Source: an uncultured Aquimarina sp. (GTDB lineage: Bacteria; Bacteroidota; Bacteroidia; Flavobacteriales; Flavobacteriaceae). Taken from it: a stretch of DNA of 64,000 bases. Where the stretch lies: positions 726,212 through 790,211 of the forward strand of contig CANMWA010000001.1 of NCBI GenBank assembly GCA_947501475.1. The letters are read 5' to 3'. The notes below the pieces were generated by a model. That model saw only the letters and a list, made by a program, of their open reading frames with translations. It had not been told where the DNA came from and searched no databases. Both the position numbers and the translations under genes were made by a program. Every line of letters begins with the position of its first letter. Position 1 is the stretch's first letter. Positions 8,633 to 16,686 of the stretch are shown here, piece after piece.

Positions 8633-10066
8633 ATGGAAACACAAACAGATAAAACACAAGAATCTCAAAACTTGATTACCCCAAAGGTTTCTAATGAAAC
8701 CAGTAGCGGGGGCACGGCACAACTAGTAGATAACCGTGCCTCTACTATTGATCAACGCAAGTTACAGGGTGCGATGAATGCTTCTGAAGAGAATAGTCCG
8801 AATCCAATACAACGCAAAGAGACTCTTGAGCGAAGTCGAAGGGCAAACAAAACAGGCCTACCCGACAATCTAAAATCTGGGATCGAAAATCTCTCTGGCT
8901 ACAGTATGGATGATGTAAAGGTACATTACAACTCTAGTAAACCAGCACAATTACAAGCACATGCCTATGCACAGGGTACTGACATTCATTTGGCATCTGG
9001 GCAAGAAAAACATTTACCTCACGAAGCTTGGCACGTAGTACAGCAAAAACAAGGACGAGTAAGACCAACCAGGCAACTAAAAAGTAAAGTGAATATCAAC
9101 GATAATGCTGGTCTAGAGAAAGAGGCGGATGTGATGGGGGAAAAAGCATTAAGAAAAAGCAATAAACAACATTTTGATAGGAGCCGTGAGGTTGAAAGAG
9201 GAGAATTAATGAAGAAGGGAGGGGGAGAGCATATAATTCAGAGGGCGAAATGGGGTCCTGGGGTGGATGCGATATTAGTGCACGGTTTAGTTAAGGAAAC
9301 AATAGGACCAATGGATGAGAGGGTGGTTAACTGGCACACAACGGCCCCGAATGTCACCCTAAGATCTTTGGGAGGAGGGATGATGAAAAATGCGATTTTA
9401 GTTAATGGGGTGGATGTTTTATTGGTGCAGATAAAAAATGATAAAGGTACAAGTACATTAGAGGACTTTGAAGCACTAGCAGACGAGGAGATACGTACAT
9501 TAAGGCAGATTTCAAGAAATGGCGCGCCTACGGTGGATGTGCGTTCTGCGAGGAAGCCGCAAGATCCTAATATATTTAAATTAAAAGTGATGGAATTGGA
9601 GGAAGATATGATTGAGGCGGGGTATTCGTTAGAAATGATGCTCGGATATGTAGGTAATATACCGCCTAATGCCGTAGGATTTGTAGAAGAAAGCGTTCCG
9701 GGGGCTGAGTATGGGAAAAAAGATGAGGAAAAGATGGCGTTCAAAGATGAGCTGAGAAGTCTAACGGTGAATGGGAAGTGGAAAGCGCGTAAGGATTTAA
9801 GAGCGATTTTGAGTTCATGGAACAAAAAGGAATGGTTGGATTTTGCTATAAAATTCGGAAAGAATGGCGGTATAAAAGTTATAGATCCGGCACCTGCGGT
9901 AATGAAGGCTGGAGGGATGGAAAACGACCGGAATGTTGAGGCAGAATTAAATGAACTATTGGAAATAGTAGGGAATCCAAGTATTTTCGATTGGGTATCT
10001 GAAAGAGTTGGCTGGTTCAAGAATTGGATAGCGAAGAACCGTCCCCGTTTCGGCCGCTCCCGCTAG
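8633..10066 (+). CDS. Second DUF4157 (eCIS core domain) protein with a different C-terminal domain
   Basis: This is a 477-residue paralogue of the preceding gene. Residues 1-175 align without gaps to the first copy, including the H-E-A-W-H motif at 130-134. A variable spacer ends in I-I-Q-R (about 205), after which the two proteins share no visible similarity. The C-terminal 270 residues begin G-P-G-V-D-A-I-L-V-H-G and contain many charged helices; I cannot assign a fold. Base composition changes after the I-I-Q-R border: the coding strand becomes visibly richer in G than the shared half. This suggests the payload was joined by recombination. The stop codon TAG lies inside the palindromic repeat that ends the gene, so the last residues are encoded by repeat sequence. 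Confidence 0.85.
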   Translation: METQTDKTQESQNLITPKVSNETSSGGTAQLVDNRASTIDQRKLQGAMNASEENSPNPIQRKETLERSRRANKTGLPDNLKSGIENLSGYSMDDVKVHYNSSKPAQLQAHAYAQGTDIHLASGQEKHLPHEAWHVVQQKQGRVRPTRQLKSKVNINDNAGLEKEADVMGEKALRKSNKQHFDRSREVERGELMKKGGGEHIIQRAKWGPGVDAILVHGLVKETIGPMDERVVNWHTTAPNVTLRSLGGGMMKNAILVNGVDVLLVQIKNDKGTSTLEDFEALADEEIRTLRQISRNGAPTVDVRSARKPQDPNIFKLKVMELEEDMIEAGYSLEMMLGYVGNIPPNAVGFVEESVPGAEYGKKDEEKMAFKDELRSLTVNGKWKARKDLRAILSSWNKKEWLDFAIKFGKNGGIKVIDPAPAVMKAGGMENDRNVEAELNELLEIVGNPSIFDWVSERVGWFKNWIAKNRPRFGRSR

Positions 10067-10087
10067 CATCTTCTGCTAGTGGTAGCA
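10056..10087. repeat. Palindromic repeat overlapping the stop of the second DUF4157 gene
   Basis: The arms CCGCTAGCA (10060-10068) and TGCTAGTGG (10074-10082) repeat the element at 8475-8506. The TAG stop of the DUF4157 gene is bases 10064-10066, inside the left arm. A second palindromic segment follows: TGCGAAGTTTACAACTTCG around 10115-10133. Confidence 0.6.
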
Positions 10088-10292
10088 AGAGTAAGATGAT
10101 GATTGTCACCGCTCTGCGAAGTTTACAACTTCGTAGCGTAAACAGTGAGAAGTTATGTGTATGGGAAAGATATGTGAAATGCTACGAAGTCACAGATATT
10201 CTTAGCACATATAAGATATAGTAAAAAAAATATTTATTTATTACTATGACCTTACAGGCAACCTATGTAAAGAATACATAAAATTTTAGAAT

Positions 10293-10889
10293 ATGATAGT
10301 TTTATTAGACAACGGACATGGTGGATTAATTAATTTAGAATATCAAACCGAAGGAAAGAGAAGTCCAATATGGAATGATAGCTCCCAACTTTTTGAAGGT
10401 GAATTTAATAGAGCTATAGTAAATGGAATTATTCAAGAATTAACACGATTAAATATACCTTATGTAAATATAGCACCAGAATATTGGGATGTAAGTTTAG
10501 AAACTAGAATAAATCGAGCTAATAAATATGCAGCTGAAGAATGCTTTTATTTAAGTATACATGCTAATGCTGGTGGTGGTAACGGATGCGAGTTTTTTAC
10601 ATCACTTGGAGATACTAAAAGTGATAAAATAGCAACAATATTTGGTAATACATATCAAGATGAGTTTCCAAATAAAACCTTACGAACAGATTTTTCTGAT
10701 GGGGATTTAGACAAAGAAAATCATTTTTATGTACTTACTAAAACAAAAATGCCAGCTATTCTTACAGAGAACTTTTTTATGGATAATGAAGAAGAGTGTA
10801 AAAGAATATTAATGACAAAAAAGGGACGGGGAAAAATTATAAAATATCATTTAGATGCTATTTTAAGAGTAAAAGAAGAATTGTTTTAA
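10293..10889 (+). CDS. N-acetylmuramoyl-L-alanine amidase (Amidase_3), no signal peptide
   Basis: This 198-residue protein is a bare Amidase_3 catalytic domain, which cleaves the bond between N-acetylmuramic acid and the L-Ala of the stem peptide. Visible zinc-site residues are H9 in D-N-G-H-G, a Glu in E-G-E-F-N-R (35-40) and H90 in S-I-H-A-N-A; the catalytic Glu is E159 in I-L-T-E-N. It has no signal peptide, targeting domain or SPOR domain, so it resembles a phage endolysin more than a cell-separation amidase. It follows the eCIS effector genes on the same strand after a 226-base spacer. A role in releasing particles by lysis, or as cargo, is possible but unproven. Confidence 0.88.
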   Translation: MIVLLDNGHGGLINLEYQTEGKRSPIWNDSSQLFEGEFNRAIVNGIIQELTRLNIPYVNIAPEYWDVSLETRINRANKYAAEECFYLSIHANAGGGNGCEFFTSLGDTKSDKIATIFGNTYQDEFPNKTLRTDFSDGDLDKENHFYVLTKTKMPAILTENFFMDNEEECKRILMTKKGRGKIIKYHLDAILRVKEELF

Positions 10890-11060
10890 TAAATTGAATT
10901 AGCTAATCTATGACTAGTAGCGATGTAGGTGGATTTGGTATGTTTAGGTAGTAATGGGGGTTAGGTGCGAATAGTGAAATATGATAGTTCGGATTTAAGT
11001 TTGCGATTCGTGCTTTGGCCGTCAATTTATTCTATGCACAGAACAAAATATTACAAAATA

Positions 11061-11089
11061 AAAGACGCGTTCTACAACGCGTCTTTTTA
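11061..11089. terminator. Bidirectional intrinsic terminator
   Basis: A perfect 11-bp stem AAAGACGCGTT / AACGCGTCTTT encloses the loop CTAC, with A and T runs on both sides. It lies between the amidase gene (plus) and the next gene (minus), so it can serve both strands. Confidence 0.9.
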
Positions 11090-11115
11090 TTATATTTAGT
11101 TATCTATAAATATCC

Positions 11116-11679
11116 CTAATTATGAGATATCATAGTTGCATAAGCATCTTTTGCAGTACCTGTAGTCACTGTAATAGCAGCATCACCATCTTCATTAATT
11201 CTCAATGTTGCTATATCTGTTAAAAACCGTACAGTAGCAAGGTCATCTTTGCCTTGTGAATCTTTGGTAAATTCAAGATCTTCGGTCCAATAACTCATAA
11301 AAAAGTCAACGATAAGGTCTTTATTACCTTCAAAAACTACTTTAGTACTGATCCGTTTTCCTGTAGGTAACTTATTATAATATAACTTGTATGAGATTTT
11401 TCTCTTTTTCAGTTGACTAGGGACATTACTTTGGTGCACCCACTGTAAACAATTCGTTCCGCATGCCACAGATTTTGCTTCCCACTTTGTTTTATCCTGA
11501 ATAAAAGATTGCACCATCTCTGTAACGCCATAAGTGTACTCTATCTGGTCACTGGTAGTATTAGTTAGTAACCACTGTTTGTCATGCGTAGCGGCTGCAG
11601 CAATATCCTCTTGCGAGTAATTTGTTTGGGCAAAAAAAGTAAGAGGAAATAAAAATAAAATAAGTAAAAGTTTTTTCAT
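11116..11679 (-). CDS. Secreted protein of unknown function
   Basis: This is a 187-residue protein with a clear signal peptide (about residues 1-18, ending F-F-A-Q). The mature part has two cysteines four residues apart (A-C-G-T-N-C), possibly a disulfide, and is otherwise a mixed alpha/beta sequence. I recognise no family. It is a single gene: a terminator lies just beyond its 3' end and no neighbour on the same strand is close. Exported location is likely; function is unknown. Confidence 0.7.
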   Translation of the reverse strand: MKKLLLILFLFPLTFFAQTNYSQEDIAAAATHDKQWLLTNTTSDQIEYTYGVTEMVQSFIQDKTKWEAKSVACGTNCLQWVHQSNVPSQLKKRKISYKLYYNKLPTGKRISTKVVFEGNKDLIVDFFMSYWTEDLEFTKDSQGKDDLATVRFLTDIATLRINEDGDAAITVTTGTAKDAYATMISHN

Positions 11680-12108
11680 AAGCCATTGATTTATAAGTTT
11701 TTGAACTTAAATTTACAATTTTTTTTAATTCTTTACACTATTAAATGTGAAAATATTCTTGTTTTTATTACAATTTTCTATAAAATCATAAGCCAAATCC
11801 TTTTACCTAGTTATTTTCTTGAATAAAGTTTGGCAATATTTTTTCTAATCCTTTCTTTATGATTTTTGATATCTATATGATGTAAGGGAAAACGCTTAAG
11901 CAAATTTTTATTCGGCAAAGAGGCGAGACCTCAATCAAGATTGCTAAAAAATACACTCTCGAAGCATATCCTTAGCACCTGAAAATACCATTCCTCTTAA
12001 AATCAATCGTTCAGTTTCTATTATCATTTATGTTATTAGTTTATACGTCTCCAAAATGTGTAGTTGTGTGGGTTAGCACTTTTAATTCTTTAGTTTCTTG
12101 TTTCTACT
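11680..12108. other. Gene-free AT-rich spacer
   Basis: I see no open reading frame, strong hairpin or RNA gene in these roughly 430 bases. The right half presumably holds the promoter of nothing on the plus strand; the left end holds the promoter of the secreted-protein gene read leftwards. Confidence 0.5.
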
Positions 12109-12564
12109 TTAATTTTTGAACTGTCTTAAATGATGGTCTAGATGTTTCCAAATTAAGCGACCCCAATCTTTTTTTTCCATATTCCCAAAGAAAGGATGGG
12201 GTTTTAAACGAGGTATCACTTGTACTTTTTCAAGCAATTCTAATAGTATTTGTTTTGAATGCTGGATATCGGGTAGAGACGAACCGTTATTTAATATATT
12301 CATTTGTGATGGTGTGTTAGTACCTTTAGGCCATGGTAAAGCATAGAGTAGTATCCAACGCCCAATAGTAGTTCTATATATTGAAGACCCTTCATATCCC
12401 GTTTCAGGAACAATCCCTAAACCAACCCGAAGTTGAATACTACAATGTTCAAGCATTTGGTCTAAAGACATTTTTCCCCATTGACGTTGGCTTTGAGTAT
12501 GGAGCTGATTGATCCGATTTTTAATGTCTGTATAATCTTTTTGATTAAAAATGTTGGCTGCCAT
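12109..12564 (-). CDS. DUF1569 family protein (DinB-like fold)
   Basis: This is a 151-residue protein. I start at the ATG giving M-A-A-N-I-F, since the frame is otherwise opened only by a TTG. The C-terminus has the DUF1569 hallmark: H-P-F-F-G, then D-W-G, then K-H-L-D-H-H-L-R-Q-F. Conserved histidines in the N-terminal half (L-E-H-C) and this C-terminal H-x-x-H-H would form a metal site as in the DinB/YfiT superfamily. Such proteins are small helical-bundle metalloproteins; a thiol-dependent transferase activity is known for relatives, but the substrate is unknown here. It is the first of a row of small unrelated minus-strand genes. Confidence 0.85.
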   Translation of the reverse strand: MAANIFNQKDYTDIKNRINQLHTQSQRQWGKMSLDQMLEHCSIQLRVGLGIVPETGYEGSSIYRTTIGRWILLYALPWPKGTNTPSQMNILNNGSSLPDIQHSKQILLELLEKVQVIPRLKPHPFFGNMEKKDWGRLIWKHLDHHLRQFKN

Positions 12565-12652
12565 TCTATTTTTTTTCAATTTATAATTTTCTCATACTTC
12601 CTTAATTCAGTTGGTTATTAGTTACTTTTTTTAGTTTGTTGTATAACGTTTT

Positions 12653-13285
12653 TTATTCGTAATCTGGAATGTTCAATCCCAATATTATATCTCTATTCGC
12701 TGTCCAAATTCCGTTTTCCATTTTAAGTTCAATAATTCCTGAGCCACCCCTATTTTTTTCAGACTGCTTTTTTTCTTCTGTAAGTATTGGATCACTTTCA
12801 AAAAGATAGCTGTCAATGTAATATGGTATTGTTTTAGGTTCTTTGATATAGATGTGTATGTGTTCAGGTTCTTGTACTTTAGGGTATGGCGCTGGTCTGA
12901 AAGTATAAAAAGTGAATTTCCCATCGTTACCTGTCTGTAGCCATCCTCGGTACTGTCCGTGTCTATTTTCCCATCCAATTGGGTCATCACTAGGTTGATA
13001 AATTCCGTTTCGGTCAACGTGATAAACATACAACAAAACATTTTTTACTGGTGTTTTTCCATCTTTTAGTAGTGCAGTTCCTGTTATCTTTATTTTCGGT
13101 TTATTCTCACGAAAACCAGGCAAAGTGTCAATTGATTTAGGGATTATGTTGAGGATTTTATAGTCCAACATAGCTTCACAATCTTCACATGGTCCTCCAA
13201 CTTTTTTTTCTGTTTCGTTATTAGATTGACCCTTACAGGAAATTGTAATCAGAGTCAGTAGAAGTATTCCTAAATATCTTTTCAT
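12653..13285 (-). CDS. Intradiol dioxygenase-like lipoprotein
   Basis: Starting at the second in-frame ATG gives M-K-R-Y-L-G and a lipoprotein signal ending I-S-C (Cys about residue 17), so I prefer it to the upstream start. The mature part resembles the beta subunit of intradiol (protocatechuate-type) dioxygenases: a G-T-A-L-L-K-D-G-K-T-P-V strand, L-L-Y-V-Y-H-V-D, Y-R-G-W-L-Q-T-G-x-D-G-K-F, then R-P-A-P-Y-P and E-H-I-H-I-Y-I. The Tyr and His residues expected to bind iron are visible in these segments. As a lipoprotein it would sit in the periplasm or at the surface, unlike cytoplasmic aromatic-degradation enzymes. Ring cleavage is not proven. Confidence 0.8.
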   Translation of the reverse strand: MKRYLGILLLTLITISCKGQSNNETEKKVGGPCEDCEAMLDYKILNIIPKSIDTLPGFRENKPKIKITGTALLKDGKTPVKNVLLYVYHVDRNGIYQPSDDPIGWENRHGQYRGWLQTGNDGKFTFYTFRPAPYPKVQEPEHIHIYIKEPKTIPYYIDSYLFESDPILTEEKKQSEKNRGGSGIIELKMENGIWTANRDIILGLNIPDYE

Positions 13286-13307
13286 TGTCTTGTGTATTAC
13301 ATACAAC

Positions 13308-13437
13308 GGTTTGTATATAAAAAAAGTAGCGTGTTAACAAACGAAAACTTTTCCGATAGTATAAATGTATAAAAAAAGCACAAGCTTTAATGGTTTGTGC
13401 TTAATTAGCTATTTTTTATATACGTTCTTACCCAACG
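13308..13437. repeat. Cassette-boundary-like inverted repeat element
   Basis: Long imperfect arms GTATATAAAAAAAGTAGC (13311-13328) and GCTATTTTTTATATAC (13409-13424) flank an inner hairpin AAGCACAA...TTGTGCTT. The outer ends read CCGTTGTATGTAA and CGTTGGGTAA on the minus strand. The shape, a foldable spacer with GTT-containing ends between two unrelated small genes, resembles recombination sites of gene cassettes. The inner hairpin could also terminate the YHS gene. Confidence 0.5.
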
Positions 13438-13905
13438 TTAATTATTTTTCAAAGCTTTCCAGTTTCTAGTAGCCATTTTTTCCATTTCAGTTTCATTGTT
13501 TATCCAAGTGACTATTGTATTAAAAGGTTTTCCTTCCCAAAAGTCATTATAAAACAAGTACAGCTTTCCATCATCAATTCTAAATGTTTCAGGATTAATG
13601 GGAACTTTTTTGTTCATTTTGGCAATAGCAAATGCACAATATCCATCAAATTGAGGTAAATGCTTTCCTGGGTTTGCCTTGAAAGTTTTAAGGTTCTCTG
13701 CGTTCACGAAGTAATAGGTTGCGCCATTATGCTTAGTTGAATATTCAACATTCCCTCTTTTTGCGGTATTTGTTGTGAAGTAGTTTACAACATCATAGCC
13801 TTTATTAGCTAATTTATTTTTATCAGTATTCACGCTTTGCGCATTAACACAGTTTGCTCCTATAATGATTAAAACGGTCATTATCATTTTTTTAATTATT
13901 ATCAT
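13438..13905 (-). CDS. Secreted YHS-domain protein
   Basis: This is a 155-residue protein with a signal peptide ending C-V-N-A-Q (about residue 23); an in-frame ATG six codons later would also give a signal. The mature protein is a YHS-type domain: G-Y-D-V-V-N-Y-F near its start, A-T-Y-Y-F-V-N-A-E-N-L-K-T-F-K-A-N-P-G-K-H-L-P-Q-F-style segment and G-Y-C-A-F-A-I. YHS domains are small modules often found in metal-related proteins. Its promoter region is shared with the divergent AraC gene. Confidence 0.85.
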   Translation of the reverse strand: MIIIKKMIMTVLIIIGANCVNAQSVNTDKNKLANKGYDVVNYFTTNTAKRGNVEYSTKHNGATYYFVNAENLKTFKANPGKHLPQFDGYCAFAIAKMNKKVPINPETFRIDDGKLYLFYNDFWEGKPFNTIVTWINNETEMEKMATRNWKALKNN

Positions 13906-13961
13906 TCTTTTTCTTTTTTAAATTAATAGTACCGCAAATGTAATTCCATAAAAAGTTATAT

Positions 13962-13987
13962 TAATATCAATAAAGATATTATATTTG
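13962..13987. promoter_or_regulatory. Palindromic operator overlapping a Bacteroidota -7 element
   Basis: A perfect inverted repeat TAATATC-AATAAA-GATATTA covers 13962-13981. It overlaps TATATTTG at 13980-13987, which matches the Bacteroidota -7 consensus TAnnTTTG, 24 bases before the AraC-family ATG. It lies between that gene and the divergent YHS gene. It is a good candidate operator for autoregulation and control of the YHS gene. Confidence 0.5.
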
Positions 13988-14011
13988 CTCAATAGTACAA
14001 ATTATGATACA

Positions 14012-14923
14012 ATGGATATATTAAGTGATATATTGTCAAAAGTTAAACTTTCGAGTGTAGTTTATTTTAAATCCAATTTTTCAGAACCTTGGGGTATGGA
14101 AATTCCCAAAGGCCCATTTGCTCAATTTCATATAGTTACTAAGGGTCAATGCGTTTTAAGAGCCAAGGATAAATCAATACAATTATTTGCAGGAGATATT
14201 GTAGTATTCCCACTTGGAACAAGTCACTGGTTAGCCAACAATGAAAAAAGCAAACGCCATCAAGGGCAAAATGTAGTAGAGTCAATCCTATCTGGAAAAC
14301 CTTTATTTGAAGGAGAGCTACTATCTGCTACTTTAATTTGTGGTCATTTTGAATTTGATAGAAATTTGGATCACCCTTTTATAAAGGAGTTGCCATCCAT
14401 CATACATATTAATGATACTGATTTGAAACAGTTTTCTTGGTTAAAAAACATTACCGATTTAATCATTGAAGAAGCAGGGAAAGAACAATCGGGAAGTGGA
14501 ATAATAGTAAATAAATTGGGAGAAATATTATTTGTACATACGTTAAGAGCGTTTATAGAAAAAAACAAATCAAAAACTGGGTTTATTGCTGCAATTCAAG
14601 ATGAGCGCATTAGTAAAGTTATAAAAGAGATTCATTATTCTGTTCAAAAGAATTGGAGCTTAGATAAATTGGCACAAATTGCCGGTATGTCTCGCACAAG
14701 TTTTGCCAATCGTTTTAAAAGCTTAACCAGAGAAACTCCGTTTAATTATATTACCCAATGGAGGGTATTAATGGCAAAAGAACTTTTAGAAGAGAGTAGT
14801 TTGTCTGTTGGAGAAATAGCAGAACAAGTTGGTTATCAATCGGAGGCGGCATTTAATAGGGTTTTTAAAAAAAAGGTTTCTCAAACGCCTTTGAAATTTC
14901 GCCAAAGTGTTTTGGTGTCGTAA
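14012..14923 (+). CDS. AraC-family transcriptional regulator with cupin N-terminus
   Basis: I choose the ATG giving M-D-I-L-S-D-I-L (303 residues), because this is the usual opening of the AraC subgroup with a cupin-type sensor; an upstream ATG is in frame. Residues 1-170 form the cupin-like ligand domain with the pattern G-P-F-A-Q-F-H and G-D-I-V-V-F-P-x-G-x-x-H-W. Residues 200-300 form the double helix-turn-helix, with W-S-L-D-K-L-A-Q-I-A-G-M-S and G-E-I-A-E-Q-V-G-Y-Q-S-E-A-A-F. It is divergent from the YHS gene and probably regulates that gene or itself. The effector is unknown. Confidence 0.92.
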   Translation: MDILSDILSKVKLSSVVYFKSNFSEPWGMEIPKGPFAQFHIVTKGQCVLRAKDKSIQLFAGDIVVFPLGTSHWLANNEKSKRHQGQNVVESILSGKPLFEGELLSATLICGHFEFDRNLDHPFIKELPSIIHINDTDLKQFSWLKNITDLIIEEAGKEQSGSGIIVNKLGEILFVHTLRAFIEKNKSKTGFIAAIQDERISKVIKEIHYSVQKNWSLDKLAQIAGMSRTSFANRFKSLTRETPFNYITQWRVLMAKELLEESSLSVGEIAEQVGYQSEAAFNRVFKKKVSQTPLKFRQSVLVS

Positions 14924-15014
14924 TGTTGGGTAACACTCGGGTTATAGTTAATAAGGGAATTAAAGCTCTTATTTTTGATTTAAGCATCAAACCTCGTATT
15001 AATTATAGACATTA

Positions 15015-15620
15015 TTAGACACAGTACTTTTTTATTCGTTTAGCAATATTTTTAACAATTTCAGAATGTTCTTTCTCTACTTTTTCTCTATCCAAAGTTC
15101 CTCCCAATATTATCAACTCTTTCTTACTGAATCGTTGCCCTAGTCTATCGTCAATCATTACATTTCTCATACTTTCGGCAATTCCGATTTCGTCTAAAAA
15201 TTTATTTGGATGTCCAGCTGTACATAAAGAAATACCATACTTAACAGTTTTCATTTTTTCATTTTCTTTCCCACTTTTGTCATGACCATAAGCATATCCA
15301 ACAGAATAAACCCTATCAAACCAACCTTTTAACTTAGCAGGGCAATCACTCCACCAAACGGGATATAAGAAGATTATACAATCTGCGTTTTCAATTTTTC
15401 CCTGTTCTTGCTTTACATCTTGTGAGATTGGTAAATTAAAATTTAAAAGTCCTTCTCGCATATATTCCTGTTCGGTCATTTCAGATTGAAAGTCCATTTC
15501 ATATAAATCAGAGATTTCAAATTTTATACTTTCGTTTTTCAGAACCTCTTTTAATTGTTTTAGAATTTGATGTGTATAAGATTCTTTGCTTGGGTGACAA
15601 TATATGATTAGAACATTCAT
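15015..15620 (-). CDS. NAD(P)H oxidoreductase, flavodoxin-like fold (quinone reductase type)
   Basis: This is a 201-residue protein. I start at the ATG giving M-N-V-L-I-I-Y-C-H-P, because the family begins with this strand; four more residues are possible upstream. The features are those of Flavodoxin_2 NAD(P)H quinone reductases: N-terminal P-loop-like C-H-P-S-K-E-S-Y-T for FMN/FAD phosphate, then A-D-C-I-I-F-L-Y-P-V-W-W and K-G-W-F-D-R-V. It would reduce quinones or nitro compounds with NAD(P)H in the cytoplasm. Its start lies beside the end of the next upstream gene (15622), so the two are probably translated from one transcript. Confidence 0.9.
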   Translation of the reverse strand: MNVLIIYCHPSKESYTHQILKQLKEVLKNESIKFEISDLYEMDFQSEMTEQEYMREGLLNFNLPISQDVKQEQGKIENADCIIFLYPVWWSDCPAKLKGWFDRVYSVGYAYGHDKSGKENEKMKTVKYGISLCTAGHPNKFLDEIGIAESMRNVMIDDRLGQRFSKKELIILGGTLDREKVEKEHSEIVKNIAKRIKKYCV

Positions 15621-15621
15621 C

Positions 15622-15960
15622 TTAAATCTCAATTAATGTTGAGTTACCAAAACTATTGTCTTTGCAAGTCCATTGCCATATTTCTTTTAACCTAATTTTT
15701 CCATTTTCAGTTTTTTCAGGATATGATTTGCAATTTCCAGTCATTAGTTCGTTTTCTTTGTTTATATGTTGGTACACAAATTCTAAATGGTTCTCAATAA
15801 CTTTTCCGACAATATTACCTTTTACAATTTGCCCACCACTATATTCTGCCCAAATGATATTATCTTTTTGCTTATAAGAAAATATGGTTTGGTCAGAAAC
15901 CTCTCCATTTTTCGAATTGAATTCAGGTTTGAATTTTTTATTATTTAGATTGAAATTCAT
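15622..15960 (-). CDS. Small beta-rich protein (the family often misnamed N-acetylglutamate synthase)
   Basis: This 112-residue protein is almost all short beta strands, with the pattern I-I-W-A-E-Y-S-G-G, I-V-K-G-N-I-V-G and W-Q-W-T-C. It lacks a signal peptide and any acetyltransferase motif. Similar short proteins are often labelled N-acetylglutamate synthase without biochemical support, and I do not assign that function. It is upstream of, and nearly touching, the oxidoreductase gene. Confidence 0.65.
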   Translation of the reverse strand: MNFNLNNKKFKPEFNSKNGEVSDQTIFSYKQKDNIIWAEYSGGQIVKGNIVGKVIENHLEFVYQHINKENELMTGNCKSYPEKTENGKIRLKEIWQWTCKDNSFGNSTLIEI

Positions 15961-16062
15961 TTTCGCTTATGTTCGTTAAGATACATAGTTTACACAAGTT
16001 AAAGATTAGGGTTTACACTAAATTAGTTTCTATTTGCTATATATAGTGTTGGTAACAGTTTT

Positions 16063-16686
16063 TTATTCTATAATTATAACTTCTCCATCTTTCATTGTTT
16101 TAAATAACCATTTGTTTTCTATACATCTTTTAACTTCCCTTTCAATTTCTTCCGATTCTGGGTGTTGCGAATCATAATGTGGTAATATTCCATAGTTGAA
16201 TAGATTTAGTCCTTCCCAGATTATTTCAGTAATTCCTTTATAAGGAAAGTCATTTGGATTATCCACAAATTGAATATATTTTAATGAGTCTGATAGGATA
16301 CAAACACCAGCGCTATAGCCTCCATAAAAAAAGTCATCTCGTTTTTGTAATTCTTTGAAGATATTGTCAAATCCACTTAATTTCATTGCTTGTCTCAAAA
16401 CAAAAGTATTTCCGCCACAAACCCAAATTCCATCTAGTGAAGCAATTTTATTCCTTAATTTATGCTCTTTTCCAAAATAATTTTTTAAGTCTAAATGTTC
16501 ACTAATAAAACCTAAATTGTCCATAAATTCCATTTCTTCTTTTAAATGGTTATTTCTAATTTCTGGATTTGCAGTTGTCCAATCTTTAGAATTATTTATA
16601 TGACCAATTTTTGCACCTTGAGAAAGTATGTTTTTTAGTTTTTCAACTTTGTTGCCAAATTTGTAAGAAGATAAGTAGTATTTCAT
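16063..16686 (-). CDS. Peptidase E-like protein (S51 family, class I amidotransferase fold)
   Basis: This is a 207-residue protein. The nucleophile elbow G-G-Y-S-A-G (about residues 123-128) carries the Ser of S51 peptidases. W-V-C-G-G-N-T-F-V-L-R precedes it, and a late His (L-P-H-Y-D) completes the expected catalytic arrangement. Known members cleave Asp-X dipeptides or related cyanophycin dipeptides in the cytoplasm. No signal peptide. It is the last gene of the small minus-strand row; sequence downstream of its stop contains CTGTTACCAACA, similar in style to the other spacers. Confidence 0.88.
   Translation of the reverse strand: MKYYLSSYKFGNKVEKLKNILSQGAKIGHINNSKDWTTANPEIRNNHLKEEMEFMDNLGFISEHLDLKNYFGKEHKLRNKIASLDGIWVCGGNTFVLRQAMKLSGFDNIFKELQKRDDFFYGGYSAGVCILSDSLKYIQFVDNPNDFPYKGITEIIWEGLNLFNYGILPHYDSQHPESEEIEREVKRCIENKWLFKTMKDGEVIIIE

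Noticed and set aside
9238..10020. Long open frame of 260 codons on the minus strand, antisense to the second DUF4157 gene
   Set aside because: It mirrors the skewed G-rich composition of the plus-strand payload gene, has low-complexity Ser/Pro/Ile content and no recognisable domain. The plus-strand frame is continuous with the conserved DUF4157 module.
10024..10221. 65-codon plus-strand frame over the end of the second DUF4157 gene
   Set aside because: It overlaps the real gene and palindromic repeats and encodes a low-complexity Ser-rich peptide.
15622..15960. N-acetylglutamate synthase function
   Set aside because: This name is used for similar short proteins, but no acetyltransferase motif is visible and the length is far too short.
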